Of a stretch of 49,212 nt of DNA, positions 38,782 to 47,197 are shown piece after piece. Origin of the DNA: a bacterium. Lineage in GTDB: Bacteria; Tectomicrobia; Entotheonellia; Entotheonellales; Entotheonellaceae. Location: the NCBI GenBank assembly GCA_027294925.1, contig JAPULM010000424.1, forward strand, positions 1 to 49,212, written 5' to 3'. The translations under genes and the position numbers were made by a program. The number at the start of each line of letters is the position of its first letter. Positions within the stretch are counted from its first letter, which is position 1. The notes under the pieces were generated by a model that saw nothing but the letters and a program-made list of their open reading frames with translations, was not told the DNA's origin and searched no databases.

Positions 38782-40023
38782 ATGTATGATTATGAGACGA
38801 TAGAAGCAGAAACGGCTCTCGATTTGGTGCTACAACACATGCATGTCCTTGCGCCGCAACGTGTACACCTGTCTGATGCACTCGATCTGGTGCTTGCCCA
38901 AGATGTCATCGCGCAAGAAGACCTACCACCTTTCCCGTGTAGTGCGAAGGACGGATTTGCTGTAATCGCAAGCGATACGACAAATCCGCGTCGCCTTGTT
39001 GGCGAGCAAACGGCAGGCTACATCGCCGACTTGCAAGTAGCGCCCGGAACGTGCGCCCGGATCACCACTGGCGCACCACTGCCACCCGGCGCCGATGCGG
39101 TCATCATGGTGGAATACACGCAAGAAGCTGATGGTTTCGTCACCACGGAACGCGATGTGCAGCCCAGAGCCGATGTACGGCCGGTGGGTGAGGACATCGC
39201 CAGGGGACAGCGCGTGCTGGAAGCCGGCCTGGCGATTGGTCCACAAGAGGTCGGCCTGTTGGCCAGTCTTGGCTTGACATCCGTTGACGCCTATCCGCGT
39301 CCCAAAGTTGCGGTCTTGTCAACCGGCAACGAAATTGTTGAGCCCGACGTTCAGCCAGGACCAGGTCAGATTCGCGACAGTAACCGTTACACCTTGATGG
39401 CTGCCATCCAACGGTCCGGCGCCACGCCCGTGTCGTTAGGCATTGGTACCGACAGGCGTGAGGAGCTATTGGCCAAAATTACCGAAGGCCTTGCGACTTG
39501 CGATGCCCTTATCACCTCTGGTGGTGTCTCGATGGGCAAGTTAGACCTAATCAAGCCAATCTTGGAGACAGAAGGGCAGGTACACTTTGGGCGTGTCAAT
39601 ATGAAACCAGGCAAACCCCTCACTTTTGCGACCATGCATGGGAAACCGGTCTTCGCACTGCCTGGCTTTCCTGTCTCTTCGCTGGTCTCTTTCGAACTTT
39701 TTGTACGACCGGCCCTGTTAAAAATGCGTGGACAAGCGCTTCTCCTACGCCCGAGAAGGTCCGTCACGCTAGCCGAAGCGATTCGCGGCGATGCCGGCCG
39801 GCCGGAATTTCACCGGGTGCACCTATCGCATCAGCAAGGAACAGTTATGGCTCACACAACCGGCCAGCAGTCGTCCGGTCGCTTGTTGTCTATGGTGGGG
39901 GCCAACGGGTTACTCGTGTTGCCACGCCGGGAGACACCATTCCCTGCCGGGGATACAGCAACGGCAATCTTACTAGATCATCCGGAGACTGAACCGTATC
40001 CACCAAGCTGGGATAATAAGTAA
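38782..40023 (+). CDS. moeA: Molybdopterin molybdenumtransferase
   Basis: 413 residues. MoeA inserts molybdate into adenylylated molybdopterin. Domain order is normal: LPPFPCSAKDGFAV, ARITTGAPLPPGADAVIMVEYT, VRPVGEDIARGQ, the MoCF domain with VAVLSTGNEIVEP, IRDSNRYTLMAAI and LITSGGVSMGKLD, then MKPGKPLTFATMHGKPVFALPGFPVSSLVSFELFVRP and a C-terminal beta domain. GAGGTG precedes the ATG. It heads an operon of molybdenum-hydroxylase subunits, consistent with dedicated cofactor supply. Confidence 0.95.
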   Translation: MYDYETIEAETALDLVLQHMHVLAPQRVHLSDALDLVLAQDVIAQEDLPPFPCSAKDGFAVIASDTTNPRRLVGEQTAGYIADLQVAPGTCARITTGAPLPPGADAVIMVEYTQEADGFVTTERDVQPRADVRPVGEDIARGQRVLEAGLAIGPQEVGLLASLGLTSVDAYPRPKVAVLSTGNEIVEPDVQPGPGQIRDSNRYTLMAAIQRSGATPVSLGIGTDRREELLAKITEGLATCDALITSGGVSMGKLDLIKPILETEGQVHFGRVNMKPGKPLTFATMHGKPVFALPGFPVSSLVSFELFVRPALLKMRGQALLLRPRRSVTLAEAIRGDAGRPEFHRVHLSHQQGTVMAHTTGQQSSGRLLSMVGANGLLVLPRRETPFPAGDTATAILLDHPETEPYPPSWDNK

Positions 40024-40061
40024 TATTACGTTGCATGGACTATCGTGTTGGGAGGTAGGCA

Positions 40062-40928
40062 TTGAAGAACTTCGAGTATCATGATCCCAAAACCGTCAGT
40101 CAAGCCGTTCGTTTGTTGCGCAAACATCAAGGTGTCGCCAAGCCATTAGCCGGGGGAACGGATCTTTTTTTGCATATGCGCCACCGTGCCCTGATGCCAG
40201 ATGTCATCGTTGATCTGAAACGCATTAAAGCCCTCTCCGGCCTACGTTATTCCGCTCAGAAAGGCCTGCGTATCGGCGCTGCTGTCACCCATGCCGAAGT
40301 CGAAAATCATCCCTCTGTACGCCGTCACTACGGCGCCTTGGTAGCGGCCTCAAGCTGGGTTGGCTCACTACAAACACGCCACCGTGGAACCATCGCAGGT
40401 AATCTGTGCAATGCCTCTCCAGCAGCCGATACGGCGCCAGCGCTCATTGCCTATCGGGCCGAAATTAAAATTGCCGGTCCCGATGGTCAGCGTCAATTGC
40501 CAATTGACGCTTTTTTCCAAGGCCCGGGGCAAACGGCCTTGGCCCCAGATGAGATCGTTACGGAAATCCTTATTCCGCCACCGCAAGGTAAACACGGCTG
40601 GGGCTTTTTACGGCGCACACGGACGGCTATTGATATTGCCTTGGTTTCATCTGCGGCCGTCATCGGCGCTGACAATGGCGTCTGTAGCGAAGTTGGCATC
40701 GCTCTGGGTGCGGTCGCTGCCACACCGCTTCGAGCAAGCGAGGCAGAAACACTACTGGTGGAACAAAAACCAAGTGAAAATTTAATTCGCAAGGTGGCAA
40801 GCGCCGCTGCCGCCAGCAGTCATCCGATCTCTGACGTCCGCTGTTCTGCGGCGTATCGCAAAGATATGGCCGAAGTCTTGACGCGTCGATGCCTTGAGTC
40901 GGCATGTCGTATGCTGGGCCTTCTCTAA
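40062..40928 (+). CDS. Molybdenum hydroxylase FAD-binding (medium) subunit, CoxM/XdhB type
   Basis: 288 residues from a TTG start with GGAGG six bases upstream. Member of the xanthine dehydrogenase/CO dehydrogenase FAD subunit family. FAD contacts are KPLAGGTDLFLHMRH (about 28-42) and TRHRGTIAGNLCNASPAADTAP (about 105-126); the second normally reads GNxxxASPAADxxP. The C-terminal domain has IALGAVAATPLRASEAE and an ISDVRCSAAYRKDMAEVLTRR end. It transfers electrons from the 2Fe-2S subunit encoded next. The substrate is unknown because the large subunit is not in the locus. Confidence 0.93.
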   Translation: MKNFEYHDPKTVSQAVRLLRKHQGVAKPLAGGTDLFLHMRHRALMPDVIVDLKRIKALSGLRYSAQKGLRIGAAVTHAEVENHPSVRRHYGALVAASSWVGSLQTRHRGTIAGNLCNASPAADTAPALIAYRAEIKIAGPDGQRQLPIDAFFQGPGQTALAPDEIVTEILIPPPQGKHGWGFLRRTRTAIDIALVSSAAVIGADNGVCSEVGIALGAVAATPLRASEAETLLVEQKPSENLIRKVASAAAASSHPISDVRCSAAYRKDMAEVLTRRCLESACRMLGLL

Positions 40929-40956
40929 AGCTAAGAGACTGACAAAGGAGCATACA

Positions 40957-41427
40957 GTGAAGCGACTCATCACGTTGACAGTCAATGGAGAAACGCACGA
41001 AGTAGCAATTGAGCCGCGTCAGTCGTTGCTACAAGTTCTTCGTGAAGAATTGCACTTAACGGGCACAAAAGAAGGCTGTAGTGAAGGTGAATGCGGCGCC
41101 TGCACGGTCTTCCTTGATGGACAGACAGTCGATTCATGCCTTATTTTTGGTCTCGAAGCCAATGGTCGGGACGTCGTTACCATTGAAGGACTCGCCCAAG
41201 GCGATCAGTTAGATCCGATACAAAAAGCGTTTGCCGAATACGGCGCGGTACAATGCGGATTCTGTACACCAGGCATGATTCTGGCTGCAAAAGCCTTGCT
41301 GGACAGCACACCGAACCCAACTGAAGCCGATATCCGGCAAGGCATCTCAGGCAATCTTTGCCGTTGCACCGGATACGTTAAGATCGTCGAAGCGATCAAT
41401 GCCGCAGCACAAGACACTTCGGCGTAA
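40957..41427 (+). CDS. Molybdenum hydroxylase 2Fe-2S (small) subunit, CoxS/XdhC type
   Basis: 156 residues from a GTG at 40957 with AAGGAG six bases upstream. Two 2Fe-2S clusters are complete: Cys41, 46, 49 and 61 (CSEGECGAC) in the ferredoxin-like half and Cys100, 103, 135 and 137 (CGFCTPG, CRCTGY) in the helical half. It relays electrons from the molybdenum centre to FAD. The stop codon overlaps the next ATG (TAATG). The molybdopterin-binding large subunit usually follows or precedes directly; here a mocA-like gene follows instead. Confidence 0.95.
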   Translation: MKRLITLTVNGETHEVAIEPRQSLLQVLREELHLTGTKEGCSEGECGACTVFLDGQTVDSCLIFGLEANGRDVVTIEGLAQGDQLDPIQKAFAEYGAVQCGFCTPGMILAAKALLDSTPNPTEADIRQGISGNLCRCTGYVKIVEAINAAAQDTSA

Positions 41428-42032
41428 TGCGGGTTGTCGGTGTCGTATTGGCGGCGGGTCTCTCCCGCCGCATGGGTCATCTCAAGGCTCTGTTACCGTT
41501 TGCTGGGCATACGGTCATCGAACAGGTGCTGCACCCTCTGCTTGAGGCCGATCTCGCAGAAGTTGCGGTGGTGCTAGGCCACCGGGCCGAAGAAATTTCG
41601 CTTGTGATCGAATCCTTACCCGTCCAGCGCCTGTATAACCCGGACTATCGACAGGGCATGACCACCTCCGTACAAACGGCGTTGCGTATGATTGATCCGG
41701 TACCAGATGCTTATCTGCTGGCCCTCGTCGATCAGCCACAAATTAGCCTGAGACCGATTCAGCAACTCCTGACCGCTTTCGACCAAGCCCGTAAAGGGAT
41801 TATTATTCCAACCTATGCCGATAAACGGGGGCATCCGATCATCTTAGCATCACGCTATCGGCAAGACGTGTTAGCGCTGGGACCAGACCAAGGGTTGAAT
41901 CTGGTAACGCGTAGCCATCCTGATGACACGCTTCAGATCCCTCTGGATAACGATGACATCTTGCGCGATATGGACTACCAGACCGACTACGAAGCAGAAC
42001 GACAACGCTGGAAACAGCACGACCAATCATAA
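41427..42032 (+). CDS. mocA: MocA-like molybdenum cofactor nucleotidyltransferase
   Basis: 201 residues, GT-A fold. VVLAAGLSRRMGHLKALLPFAG is the NTP-binding signature, followed by VVLGHRAEEI, NPDYRQGMTTSVQTALR, LALVDQPQISLRPIQQLL and KRGHPIILASRYRQDVLAL. The LAAGxSxRMG...K and VDQP motifs are those of MocA-type cytidylyltransferases, which make the MCD form of the cofactor used by xanthine dehydrogenase/CODH-type enzymes. MobA (GTP) is the alternative. Overlap with the 2Fe-2S subunit fits a dedicated role. Confidence 0.85.
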   Translation: MRVVGVVLAAGLSRRMGHLKALLPFAGHTVIEQVLHPLLEADLAEVAVVLGHRAEEISLVIESLPVQRLYNPDYRQGMTTSVQTALRMIDPVPDAYLLALVDQPQISLRPIQQLLTAFDQARKGIIIPTYADKRGHPIILASRYRQDVLALGPDQGLNLVTRSHPDDTLQIPLDNDDILRDMDYQTDYEAERQRWKQHDQS

Positions 42033-42088
42033 TGATGTAGCCTGAAACAAATGTATCCTGTGCTTGTGCGTTCATTAAAGGGGCTATT

Positions 42089-43720
42089 ATGTCTGATGAT
42101 ATCCAAGCCAAAATTATCGAAGTATGGAATGCCATGGATGAATCATGGGAAAGCTACGGCAAAATCTTCGAGGATAAGGCCAAAATGAACGCCGGCAAAG
42201 TCGCCCTGATCACCGAACATGAGCAAATTACTTATGACCAGCTTGATGAACGTGTCAACCGAGTGGGCAACGCCTTCGAAGCAATGGGCATCCGGAAAAA
42301 TGACAAAGTCTGTGTGATGCTGCCCAACATTCCGGAGTTTCTCTATACGTGGTGGGGCAACGCAAAGTTAGGCGGGGTTACCGTGCCGCTCAACACTGCT
42401 CTGCAAGGCGAGGGGCTGGCTTATATTATCAATCATTCTGACGCCGAAACCATGGTCTTGAGTCATCGCTATGTACCGGCTTTGGAAGAGATTCGCAGCC
42501 AACTCCACCACCTCAAGCGTGTCATCGTACTCGGCCCAGAGGGAAAGCAGGCCGACGCCCTTGCAGGTAACGCCACAGATTTTGCTGAATTGCTTACGGC
42601 GCCGGCAACAAGTCCCATGCAAGAAGTCTGGTCTGACGATATTGACTCCATCATGTATACATCCGGCACCACCGGCTTGCCGAAAGGTGTCGTGCATCGG
42701 CATTCGCGTTGCTATGGTGGATTTATCCTTCCCATTATGACGGGATATACCAAAACAGACGTCATTTACAATACCCTGCCGCTGTTCCACATCGGCGGCC
42801 AGAATATGGTCTGGATGGCGCTTGCCTCTGATACCAAAGTGGCAATGACAGAGCGCTTCAGCGCCAGCCGCTTTTGGGATGATGTACGCAACTTTGGCGC
42901 CACCTTCACCCTCTTTCTCGGCGCCATGATTCCCATCTTGCATAAACAACCGGCCCGCCCAAATGACCACGACAATCCGCTACGTATTGCGCTGAGCGCT
43001 GCCGCCCCGAAAACCATCTGGGATGAGTTTGAACAACGCTTCAATGTAAAAATCGTTGAACTCTACTCGCAAACCGAAGGCGGTTTCATGATCAACACCG
43101 ACGCCAAAGCTGAAGGTAAGATCGGCTCCATGGGTAAACCCGGTGCCACCTATGACATGAAGGTCGTTGACGATGCGGATAACGAATTGCCGCCAGGCGA
43201 AGTTGGTGAATTAATCTACAAACCGGTCGGCGAATCCTCGCTAACGGAATACTATAAAAATCCCGAGGCGACTGCAGAAAAAACCAAAGGTGGGTGGATC
43301 CGTAGTGGCGACCTCACCTACCAAGACGAAGATGGCTATTTCTTTTTCGTCGATCGTAAGAGTGACTTCATGCGGCGGCGCGGAGAAAATATCTCATCTT
43401 TCGAGGTTGAAAAAATTATCAATCGTCATCCAAGTGTCCTGGAATCAGCCGCCTACGCCGTCCCGTCAGAACTCGGGGAAGACGATGTCATGGTGGCCCT
43501 CGTCTTGCAGCCCGACGCCCAACTTGACCCCGAAGACATCATGCAACACTGCGAGACCCAAATGGCCTACTTTATGATTCCACGCTATCTCCGTATAGTG
43601 AATGAATTTCCGAAAACCGGCACCGAACGCACCATGAAGTACCAACTCAAATCAGATGGTGTCACGCCCGATACCTGGGATCGCGAAGCAGCCGGTTATG
43701 AACTCAAGCGTCAGCTCTAA
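42089..43720 (+). CDS. Acyl-CoA synthetase (AMP-forming), CaiC-like
   Basis: 543 residues, ANL superfamily. The P-loop-like motif MYTSGTTGLPKGVVHRHS is at about 188-205. ALSAAAPKTIWDEFEQRF, ELYSQTEGGF, GWIRSGDLTYQDEDGYFFFVDRKSDFMRRRGENISSFEVE and the C-terminal KTGTERTMKYQL lysine region are intact. Similarity is to carnitine/crotonobetaine CoA ligase-like enzymes; the acid substrate is not predictable. AAGGGG lies five bases before the ATG. It follows the molybdenum genes by 56 bases on the same strand. Confidence 0.9.
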   Translation: MSDDIQAKIIEVWNAMDESWESYGKIFEDKAKMNAGKVALITEHEQITYDQLDERVNRVGNAFEAMGIRKNDKVCVMLPNIPEFLYTWWGNAKLGGVTVPLNTALQGEGLAYIINHSDAETMVLSHRYVPALEEIRSQLHHLKRVIVLGPEGKQADALAGNATDFAELLTAPATSPMQEVWSDDIDSIMYTSGTTGLPKGVVHRHSRCYGGFILPIMTGYTKTDVIYNTLPLFHIGGQNMVWMALASDTKVAMTERFSASRFWDDVRNFGATFTLFLGAMIPILHKQPARPNDHDNPLRIALSAAAPKTIWDEFEQRFNVKIVELYSQTEGGFMINTDAKAEGKIGSMGKPGATYDMKVVDDADNELPPGEVGELIYKPVGESSLTEYYKNPEATAEKTKGGWIRSGDLTYQDEDGYFFFVDRKSDFMRRRGENISSFEVEKIINRHPSVLESAAYAVPSELGEDDVMVALVLQPDAQLDPEDIMQHCETQMAYFMIPRYLRIVNEFPKTGTERTMKYQLKSDGVTPDTWDREAAGYELKRQL

Positions 43721-43745
43721 CAGTAATTCCCGGAGGATAGAAAAG

Positions 43746-43871
43746 ATGAAAAGTTTGGATAATACATACAGTATGGCACAAAGTAATGTTCAATTAGGTT
43801 TCACGGTAGATACTTTGACAAAAGGTGGAAAAGTTGTTGTTGAGCAATTTCAATTAAACCCCCTTAGATAG
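43746..43871 (+). CDS. Small AT-rich ORF, 41 residues, unknown
   Basis: ATG at 43746 with a perfect GGAGG nine bases upstream, 25 bases after the acyl-CoA ligase stop. The peptide has the segments MKSLDNTYSMAQSNVQLGF and VDTLTKGGKVVVEQFQLN. Base composition is much more AT-rich than the flanking genes, so it may be recently acquired. It could be a genuine microprotein, a peptide precursor, or the start of a gene cut off by the debris that follows. I recognise no family. Confidence 0.45.
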   Translation: MKSLDNTYSMAQSNVQLGFTVDTLTKGGKVVVEQFQLNPLR

Positions 43872-43969
43872 TTTTTAGCCCATCGCAACTCTTCGCCAAT
43901 TTTTGCTTCACAACAACTGTTGCACTTTGGCTCAGTCACTTCGTGACGAATATAACGGCGATTAAGAGG

Positions 43970-44230
43970 TTACGCTCGTTGCACTTTGCTCTCCCAAATG
44001 ATAGGAAAAAGAAAGCCGTTTTTGGTCAGCGAACCTATCTGCTTGCCTAATGACAAGCGGTCTGTGATTTCAGTAGTTGAGTTAACATGCCGCAACTGCA
44101 GGGCAATCGCATCAGAATTTCCCTTTGTCCATGCGGCTCAGCGGATTCTGGATGATGCCAGAACAGACGATTTTGTCCAGGGTCAACGCAACATCCCATT
44201 GATCTTGTTGAAAAAAGTTGATGCAATTGC
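43970..44230 (-). pseudogene. Degraded reading frame with two in-frame TGA codons
   Basis: The minus strand can be read for about 87 codons: AIASTFFNKINGMLR, stop, PWTKSSVLASSRIR, stop, then an uninterrupted end including SDAIALQLRHVNSTTEITDR and LSLGKQIGSLTKNGFLFPII, closing at TAA (43970-43972). No start codon. Both interruptions are TGA. It abuts the R2 repeat copy at 44242. Product unknown; this may equally be a non-coding element that happens to be open. Confidence 0.3.
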
Positions 44231-44241
44231 CCTGGGCCACA

Positions 44242-44336
44242 GCCCACCGCCTCTTGGGATGCTGGAATGCCCCAAGGGTGTTGTCGGGCTTGTACTCCCC
44301 ATGTGCCAGCGCTAAAATGCCATCTGAATTTCCTAC
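44242..44336 (-). repeat. Dispersed repeat R2, copy 1
   Basis: About 95 bp ending five bases before the stop codon of the dehydrogenase at 44341. Read on the minus strand it begins GTGTAGGAAATTCA, then GGCATTTTAGCGCTGGC, GGAGTACAAGCCC and GGCATTCCAGC. It aligns with 48862-48955 and 48401-48485. GCTGG and CCAGC arms can pair across the element. Confidence 0.6.
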
Positions 44337-44340
44337 ACTC

Positions 44341-45525
44341 TTACCAGGCGTTCCGTAAGACCTCAAGAATCGGTGCGGTGTCAGAGATCGATCTGGGGTT
44401 CGTGGCCAATGCTCGGTCGTGCAACGTTGCCGTGGCAATGCGTGCCAAGCCGTCCTCAGGTACATCCACGTCACGCAAGCGTTCGGGCAAGCCGAGCTGG
44501 CGGCATAGCCCGGCAACCGCATCCGCCGCGGCACGCCCGGCTTGCTCCTGGCTCATCGCGGCCGTGTCGACACCCATGGCCTCGGCGATCAGAACCTGCC
44601 GCTCGACGCTGGCATCGAGATTGAACCGCATCGTATGGGGCAACAAGATGGCGTTGGCATCGCCGTGCGGCACCTTGTACAAGCCACCTACATGATGGGC
44701 CATGGCGGTATTCAAACCCAAGCCGCCGACATTGCCGAACGACGCCATGCAAGCTGCAGTTTTAATGTGCAGCAAGCCGTCAATATCGTCCGCAGAGCAG
44801 GTGGGTAATCGCTGGGTCAGCATCCGGATGGCTGCCAACGCCATCGCATCTCCAAGCGGATTGTGCCCGGTAGAATAGACCGATTCGACGGCAATACGGA
44901 ATTGTCCCATGGCAGTGGCTCTCAGGATCGGCACCGGTGTCGTGGCCAGGGCCTGGCCATCGACAAGAATGTGGCGCGGCTGGCTCCAAGGATCAACCAC
45001 CAACACCTTGTGTCCCAGAGTGATGTCTGCAAACCCTGCCCCAGGGCTGAGTTCGGCGGCCCCCATGGTCGTGGGCACGGCAATCACTGGGCTCTTGTCA
45101 GCAGTAAAGTCAGGAAACTCGACCGCATCAGGCGGCGTGAAGCGTGTGGCATAATCGTGGATGCGGCCGCCCTGGGCCAACACTGTCGATAGGCCCTTGG
45201 CCGTATCGTGACTGCTACCGCCGCCCACGCTCACCAGGGCTGCGGGCCGAATCTCTCGCGCCATGTGGATGGCGTCTTCAAACATCTCTACCGGTGCATG
45301 CGGCAAGACACCGGAAAACAGACCGACACAACGCTTCCCCAGAGTGGCTTGCACGCGTTGCACGACGTTGGCGTGTTGTAAAATCGTCGGGCCACAGATC
45401 ACCATGGCCGATTCTGCACGCAGGCGGTCAAGGACATCACACAGATCGGAAATCGCCTCCGGTTTGCACACCACATGTCGTTCAATGGTGTTATAAGTAT
45501 ACGAGAGTAAAGCTGGCAGATTCAT
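44341..45525 (-). CDS. Iron-containing alcohol dehydrogenase-family protein, maleylacetate-reductase-like
   Basis: 394 residues from the ATG at 45525, preceded by GAGGAG; upstream frame to 45675 has no better site. The NAD(P) loop VSVGGGSSHDTAKGL is at about 99-112. Of the four metal ligands of the family, the first two are replaced: the MDALxH motif reads MGQFRI, giving Gly207 and Ile211. The later two, His277 (MAHHVGG) and His287 (VPHGDANAILLPH), remain. Loss of the first pair is reminiscent of metal-independent maleylacetate reductases. Substrate unknown. It is encoded opposite to the genes around it. Confidence 0.82.
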   Translation of the reverse strand: MNLPALLSYTYNTIERHVVCKPEAISDLCDVLDRLRAESAMVICGPTILQHANVVQRVQATLGKRCVGLFSGVLPHAPVEMFEDAIHMAREIRPAALVSVGGGSSHDTAKGLSTVLAQGGRIHDYATRFTPPDAVEFPDFTADKSPVIAVPTTMGAAELSPGAGFADITLGHKVLVVDPWSQPRHILVDGQALATTPVPILRATAMGQFRIAVESVYSTGHNPLGDAMALAAIRMLTQRLPTCSADDIDGLLHIKTAACMASFGNVGGLGLNTAMAHHVGGLYKVPHGDANAILLPHTMRFNLDASVERQVLIAEAMGVDTAAMSQEQAGRAAADAVAGLCRQLGLPERLRDVDVPEDGLARIATATLHDRALATNPRSISDTAPILEVLRNAW

Positions 45526-45834
45526 CTTTGGCTCCTCAATTCGCTTCATGGTGTCGACGGATACGGATAGGGATTTTAAAGCATGTTTTCCACGGCGTCC
45601 ACCCATAGCCCTCACCCGGAACAAACACCGTGAGCGACCCATCCGGGGGTCAGAAACCGCCCCCTCTTCCCCCACCGGCTCATCTCACCTGATCTTGTCA
45701 TGCCTTGAGACCGCCATCGCTGAGACAGGGCCAGCCTAACTCAAATTCCTTGCTGTACTTGCGAGGGTTGGATTGGTATGCTGCATGGGCTTGCGGTGTG
45801 AGACCAGACGGCGTGGCGGGAGAACAGGATCAGC
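45526..45834. other. Intergenic spacer between divergent genes
   Basis: 309 bases between the dehydrogenase and the metallophosphodiesterase, which diverge. I see no gene, no repeat shared with the rest of the window and no clear promoter. CATCCGGGGG and nearby C-rich tracts are the only notable composition. Confidence 0.4.
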
Positions 45835-46392
45835 ATGCGCATTGGTTTATTGACGGATACCCATTTGCCCAGCACCATTCGCGAGTTGTGGCCCGAAGTA
45901 CGGACGGCATTTACGGGCGTTGATCTCATTTTACACAGCGGCGATATCGTCACGCCGCAGGTGCTCGATTGGCTCGAAGAGATTGCCCCGACCCTGGCGG
46001 CGCGGGGCAATAATGACGAGGGCTGGACGGATTCCCGCTTACAGGATTGCCATATCCTTGACCTGCAAGGCTGGCGCCTGGCCATGAGGCACGACATGGA
46101 GCCGGAAGACCGGCCTGTTGCGGAGCTGTTCAAGATGCATCTGGGGGGCGAGCATGCCGATATCCTAGTCACCGGTCATACCCACTTCGAACGCCTCGTC
46201 TATCGTGATGGCGTGCTGCAAATCAATAGCGGCAGCCCCACTCATCCGCATCAGTGGTCTACCCGCTTGGGTACGGTGGGCCTGCTCGAACTGACGCCAA
46301 TGTCAATTAACGCCCGTATTATCCGTCTTGGTGAAACGCCCGCGTTGCGCAATCCGGGCGTCGAACTGGCTCTTCAGCATTGCACAGCGTGA
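45835..46392 (+). CDS. Metallophosphodiesterase (YfcE/MJ0936 type)
   Basis: 185 residues, calcineurin-like phosphoesterase. The two-metal site is complete: DTHLP (DxH), LHSGDIV (GD), RGNND (GNxD), MRHDM (His), VTGHTHFERL (GHTH) and INSGSPTHP after it. Single-domain members hydrolyse phosphodiesters in vitro; the physiological substrate is unknown. AGGA precedes the ATG by seven bases. It is followed 82 bases later by a small protein on the same strand. Confidence 0.9.
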   Translation: MRIGLLTDTHLPSTIRELWPEVRTAFTGVDLILHSGDIVTPQVLDWLEEIAPTLAARGNNDEGWTDSRLQDCHILDLQGWRLAMRHDMEPEDRPVAELFKMHLGGEHADILVTGHTHFERLVYRDGVLQINSGSPTHPHQWSTRLGTVGLLELTPMSINARIIRLGETPALRNPGVELALQHCTA

Positions 46393-46474
46393 CTGGCGCC
46401 TGACCGCTTGCAGTCACCCGTGTGAGTACGCCGCTATGTCGCAAAACCAGCTGGTCTTTTCCCTGGATTGATGC

Positions 46475-46978
46475 ATGATCTTTATGAGTCAGAGCGGCAT
46501 GACGGACCCGCAGCGGCAGGCGGATTGGGATCAGTGGTACATCGCGCATTTGCGATTGATGTTGACGGTCAATGGTATTGAATCGGCACAGCGTTTAAAG
46601 CTGGTCCATGGTGATCATTCGCCATCGTTGGCCATCTACACGATTGTTTCACCTGATGTTTTTCAGGACGCCTATTACTTGCGTATTCGCGGTATGGGCG
46701 AGTGGCTGCCGTTGATCGATCGGCGCTACTATCGCCGCAATCTTTTCGCCGGTCTCGATACCGCGCCGGATGTGCCCAACACAAGCGTGCTACTCATTGC
46801 CGACCGCGATCAGCCGGAAGCCGCCCTGACCGGCATGGCATGGATCTGGCTGGAAGCCGTAGCGCTGGATCGGTCGCCGCCGTACCGCGGCCTTGCCATG
46901 GTGTCGAGTACTGACGTCGAACGTGTCCATGGGATGGGGCTTGCTATCTACCGGCCGGTAACCAGGCGTTTTAACTAA
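46475..46978 (+). CDS. Hypothetical protein, possible dimeric alpha/beta-barrel (EthD-like)
   Basis: 167 residues. WDQWYIAHLRLMLTVNGIESAQRLKL resembles the W-x-x-WY-x-x-HL start of EthD/DUF4286-type dimeric alpha/beta barrels, and VLLIADRDQP may begin a second half. No catalytic residues can be assigned. ATGs at 46475 and 46484 are both possible. It may be co-transcribed with the phosphodiesterase. Confidence 0.6.
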   Translation: MIFMSQSGMTDPQRQADWDQWYIAHLRLMLTVNGIESAQRLKLVHGDHSPSLAIYTIVSPDVFQDAYYLRIRGMGEWLPLIDRRYYRRNLFAGLDTAPDVPNTSVLLIADRDQPEAALTGMAWIWLEAVALDRSPPYRGLAMVSSTDVERVHGMGLAIYRPVTRRFN

Positions 46979-47024
46979 CCCATGCGCCACTGGATCGTAT
47001 GTGAGGCCAAAATGCATCAATGGT

Positions 47025-47048
47025 GTGTCTGTAAAATCATACGGACAC
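47025..47048 (+). terminator. Hairpin after the EthD-like gene, possible weak terminator
   Basis: GTGTCTGT (47025-47032) pairs with ACGGACAC (47041-47048) over 8 bp with an 8-base loop. It lacks a T-run, so termination is uncertain. It lies 47 bases after the upstream stop. Confidence 0.35.
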
Positions 47049-47197
47049 TTGAAAATAAAGGTCTACCATACCGTTGACTCGTCCACCGGACACATCCTCA
47101 TCCGTGTAGCCCATAAAGCGTAGAATCAATTCTATATCACCCCCGCCCCTTTGGCGTTTTTGCCCCTTTACGATCCTCTCCTGGCAGACTTTCTTGG

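Noticed and set aside
43986..44315. 109-codon plus-strand ORF after the acyl-CoA ligase
   Set aside because: It crosses the junction into the R2 repeat, has no binding site and no family-like motif.
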